64,000 bases of DNA, taken from the NCBI GenBank assembly GCA_033344915.1, contig JAWPML010000001.1:4172263-4236262 (forward strand), given 5' to 3'. The DNA is from Acidimicrobiales bacterium (GTDB lineage: Bacteria; Actinomycetota; Acidimicrobiia; Acidimicrobiales; Aldehydirespiratoraceae). The notes beneath the pieces are model-generated. The model was not told the DNA's origin. It worked only from the letters and a program-made list of their open reading frames with translations, and did not search any database. The stretch's first letter is position 1. Every line of letters starts with the position of its first letter. This document shows, one piece after another, positions 63,510 through 64,000 of this stretch. A program made the translations under genes and the position numbers.

Positions 63510-64000
63510 GTGACCCACGAGAACGAGCTCACCACCGAGATCGACCTGTGCACGCCTGACGGCAGTCGGCTGAACCGTGCCGCGCTGGGTTGGTCTCGCC
63601 GACCGTTGCACCGGGCGAACCTGGACGGCTGCTTCGGCATCAACAAGCGCTGGGACTACTGGGCGATCCTGGCCGGTGAGCTCGTGGTGTCGTCGGTCTA
63701 CGCGGACATCGACCACTTCGGCCTGGGCGACGTCTGGTGGGCCGACCTGGCCGCGGACGAGACGGGAGGAAACGGCATCATCACGACCGATCCCGGTGCG
63801 CTCGTCCTGCCCGACCGCCCCGGAACTGCTCCGCTACGCATCGAGCGGGACGGCTTCGCACTGGAGATCGTCGACGAACCCGGAGCGACACGCTTGCGCG
63901 GGTCGTGGACCGAACACGACGGGACGCCAGGCACGCTCGACGTGTCGATCGAACTACCCGAGCACCACGAGTCGCTCAACGTCGTGATCCCCTGGAACGA
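63510..64000 (+). CDS. DUF2804-family protein (3' end outside window)
   Basis: First 163 residues from GTG 63510, with AAAGGA 9-10 nt upstream. LNRAALGWSRRPLHRANLDG, NKRWDYWAILAGELVVSSVY, DIDHFGLGDVWW match the start of DUF2804 proteins, a beta-rich family of unknown function. Follows the glycosidase gene after 21 bp and is part of the same operon. Confidence 0.82.
   Translation, partial: MTHENELTTEIDLCTPDGSRLNRAALGWSRRPLHRANLDGCFGINKRWDYWAILAGELVVSSVYADIDHFGLGDVWWADLAADETGGNGIITTDPGALVLPDRPGTAPLRIERDGFALEIVDEPGATRLRGSWTEHDGTPGTLDVSIELPEHHESLNVVIPWN

Overview
The window is high-GC DNA with dense, same-strand operons joined by 4-bp ATGA/GTGA overlaps, NarL, TetR, BlaI and MmpL-type families and many apparently leaderless starts. 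This fits an actinobacterium. A lineage such as Acidimicrobiia is possible but cannot be shown from the sequence alone. Nearly everything here is accessory: at least three integrated elements stand side by side.

Element 1 (position 1 to about 40.2 kb). Its left third (1-13.4 kb) is a conjugation region: a VirD4/TraG coupling protein, a HEPN-like protein, a MobF relaxase-helicase, an XRE regulator, and a duplicated cassette of ardC, a small HTH gene and ssb. The first ardC copy is truncated, has lost its catalytic glutamate, and ends beside a DUF1883-TIR gene. From 13.4 to 38 kb lies cargo for envelope thiol chemistry and metals: DsbA-VKOR, a CtaG-like protein, a BlaI repressor with an M56 membrane protease, a thioredoxin-like lipoprotein, a CPBP protease, UppP, a DUF305 protein, then an ArsR / DUF3703-methyltransferase / P1B-4 ATPase / ICMT-like operon, a CmtR-like ArsR / P1B ATPase / LspA operon, an AraC regulator, a sterol-desaturase-type enzyme, a DMT exporter with a His-rich tail, a MerR-controlled thioredoxin/flavoprotein operon (with nonsense-mutated reductase) and a TetR-SRPBCC pair. 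Five similar dyads (TACA-N3-TGT type) precede genes between 14.2 and 23.2 kb and suggest one BlaI/M56-controlled regulon. A toxin-antitoxin pair and a frameshifted XRE gene close the element.

Element 2 (40.16-54.06 kb) is bounded by two identical 46-bp copies of the 3' half of a CAT-anticodon tRNA, most like initiator tRNA-Met. Each copy is followed by its own hairpin terminator and a tyrosine integrase gene reading toward it. Inside is an eight-gene operon (USP-like, P450, MFS, TetR, MMPL, alpha/beta hydrolase, hotdog thioesterase-like, P450) bracketed by a roughly 150-bp direct repeat of a hypothetical gene, then a RelE/HigB-like toxin-antitoxin pair.

Element 3 (54.06 kb to beyond the end) starts with its integrase, then a MacB-like ABC exporter divergent from a NarL-type two-component system, and a TetR / old-yellow-enzyme / SDR / clan GH-A glycosidase / DUF2804 operon that runs off the window.

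Decay is frequent: eleven frameshifted, nonsense-mutated or truncated genes are annotated, most at module borders. No rRNA, intact tRNA, CRISPR array or complete transposase gene was found.
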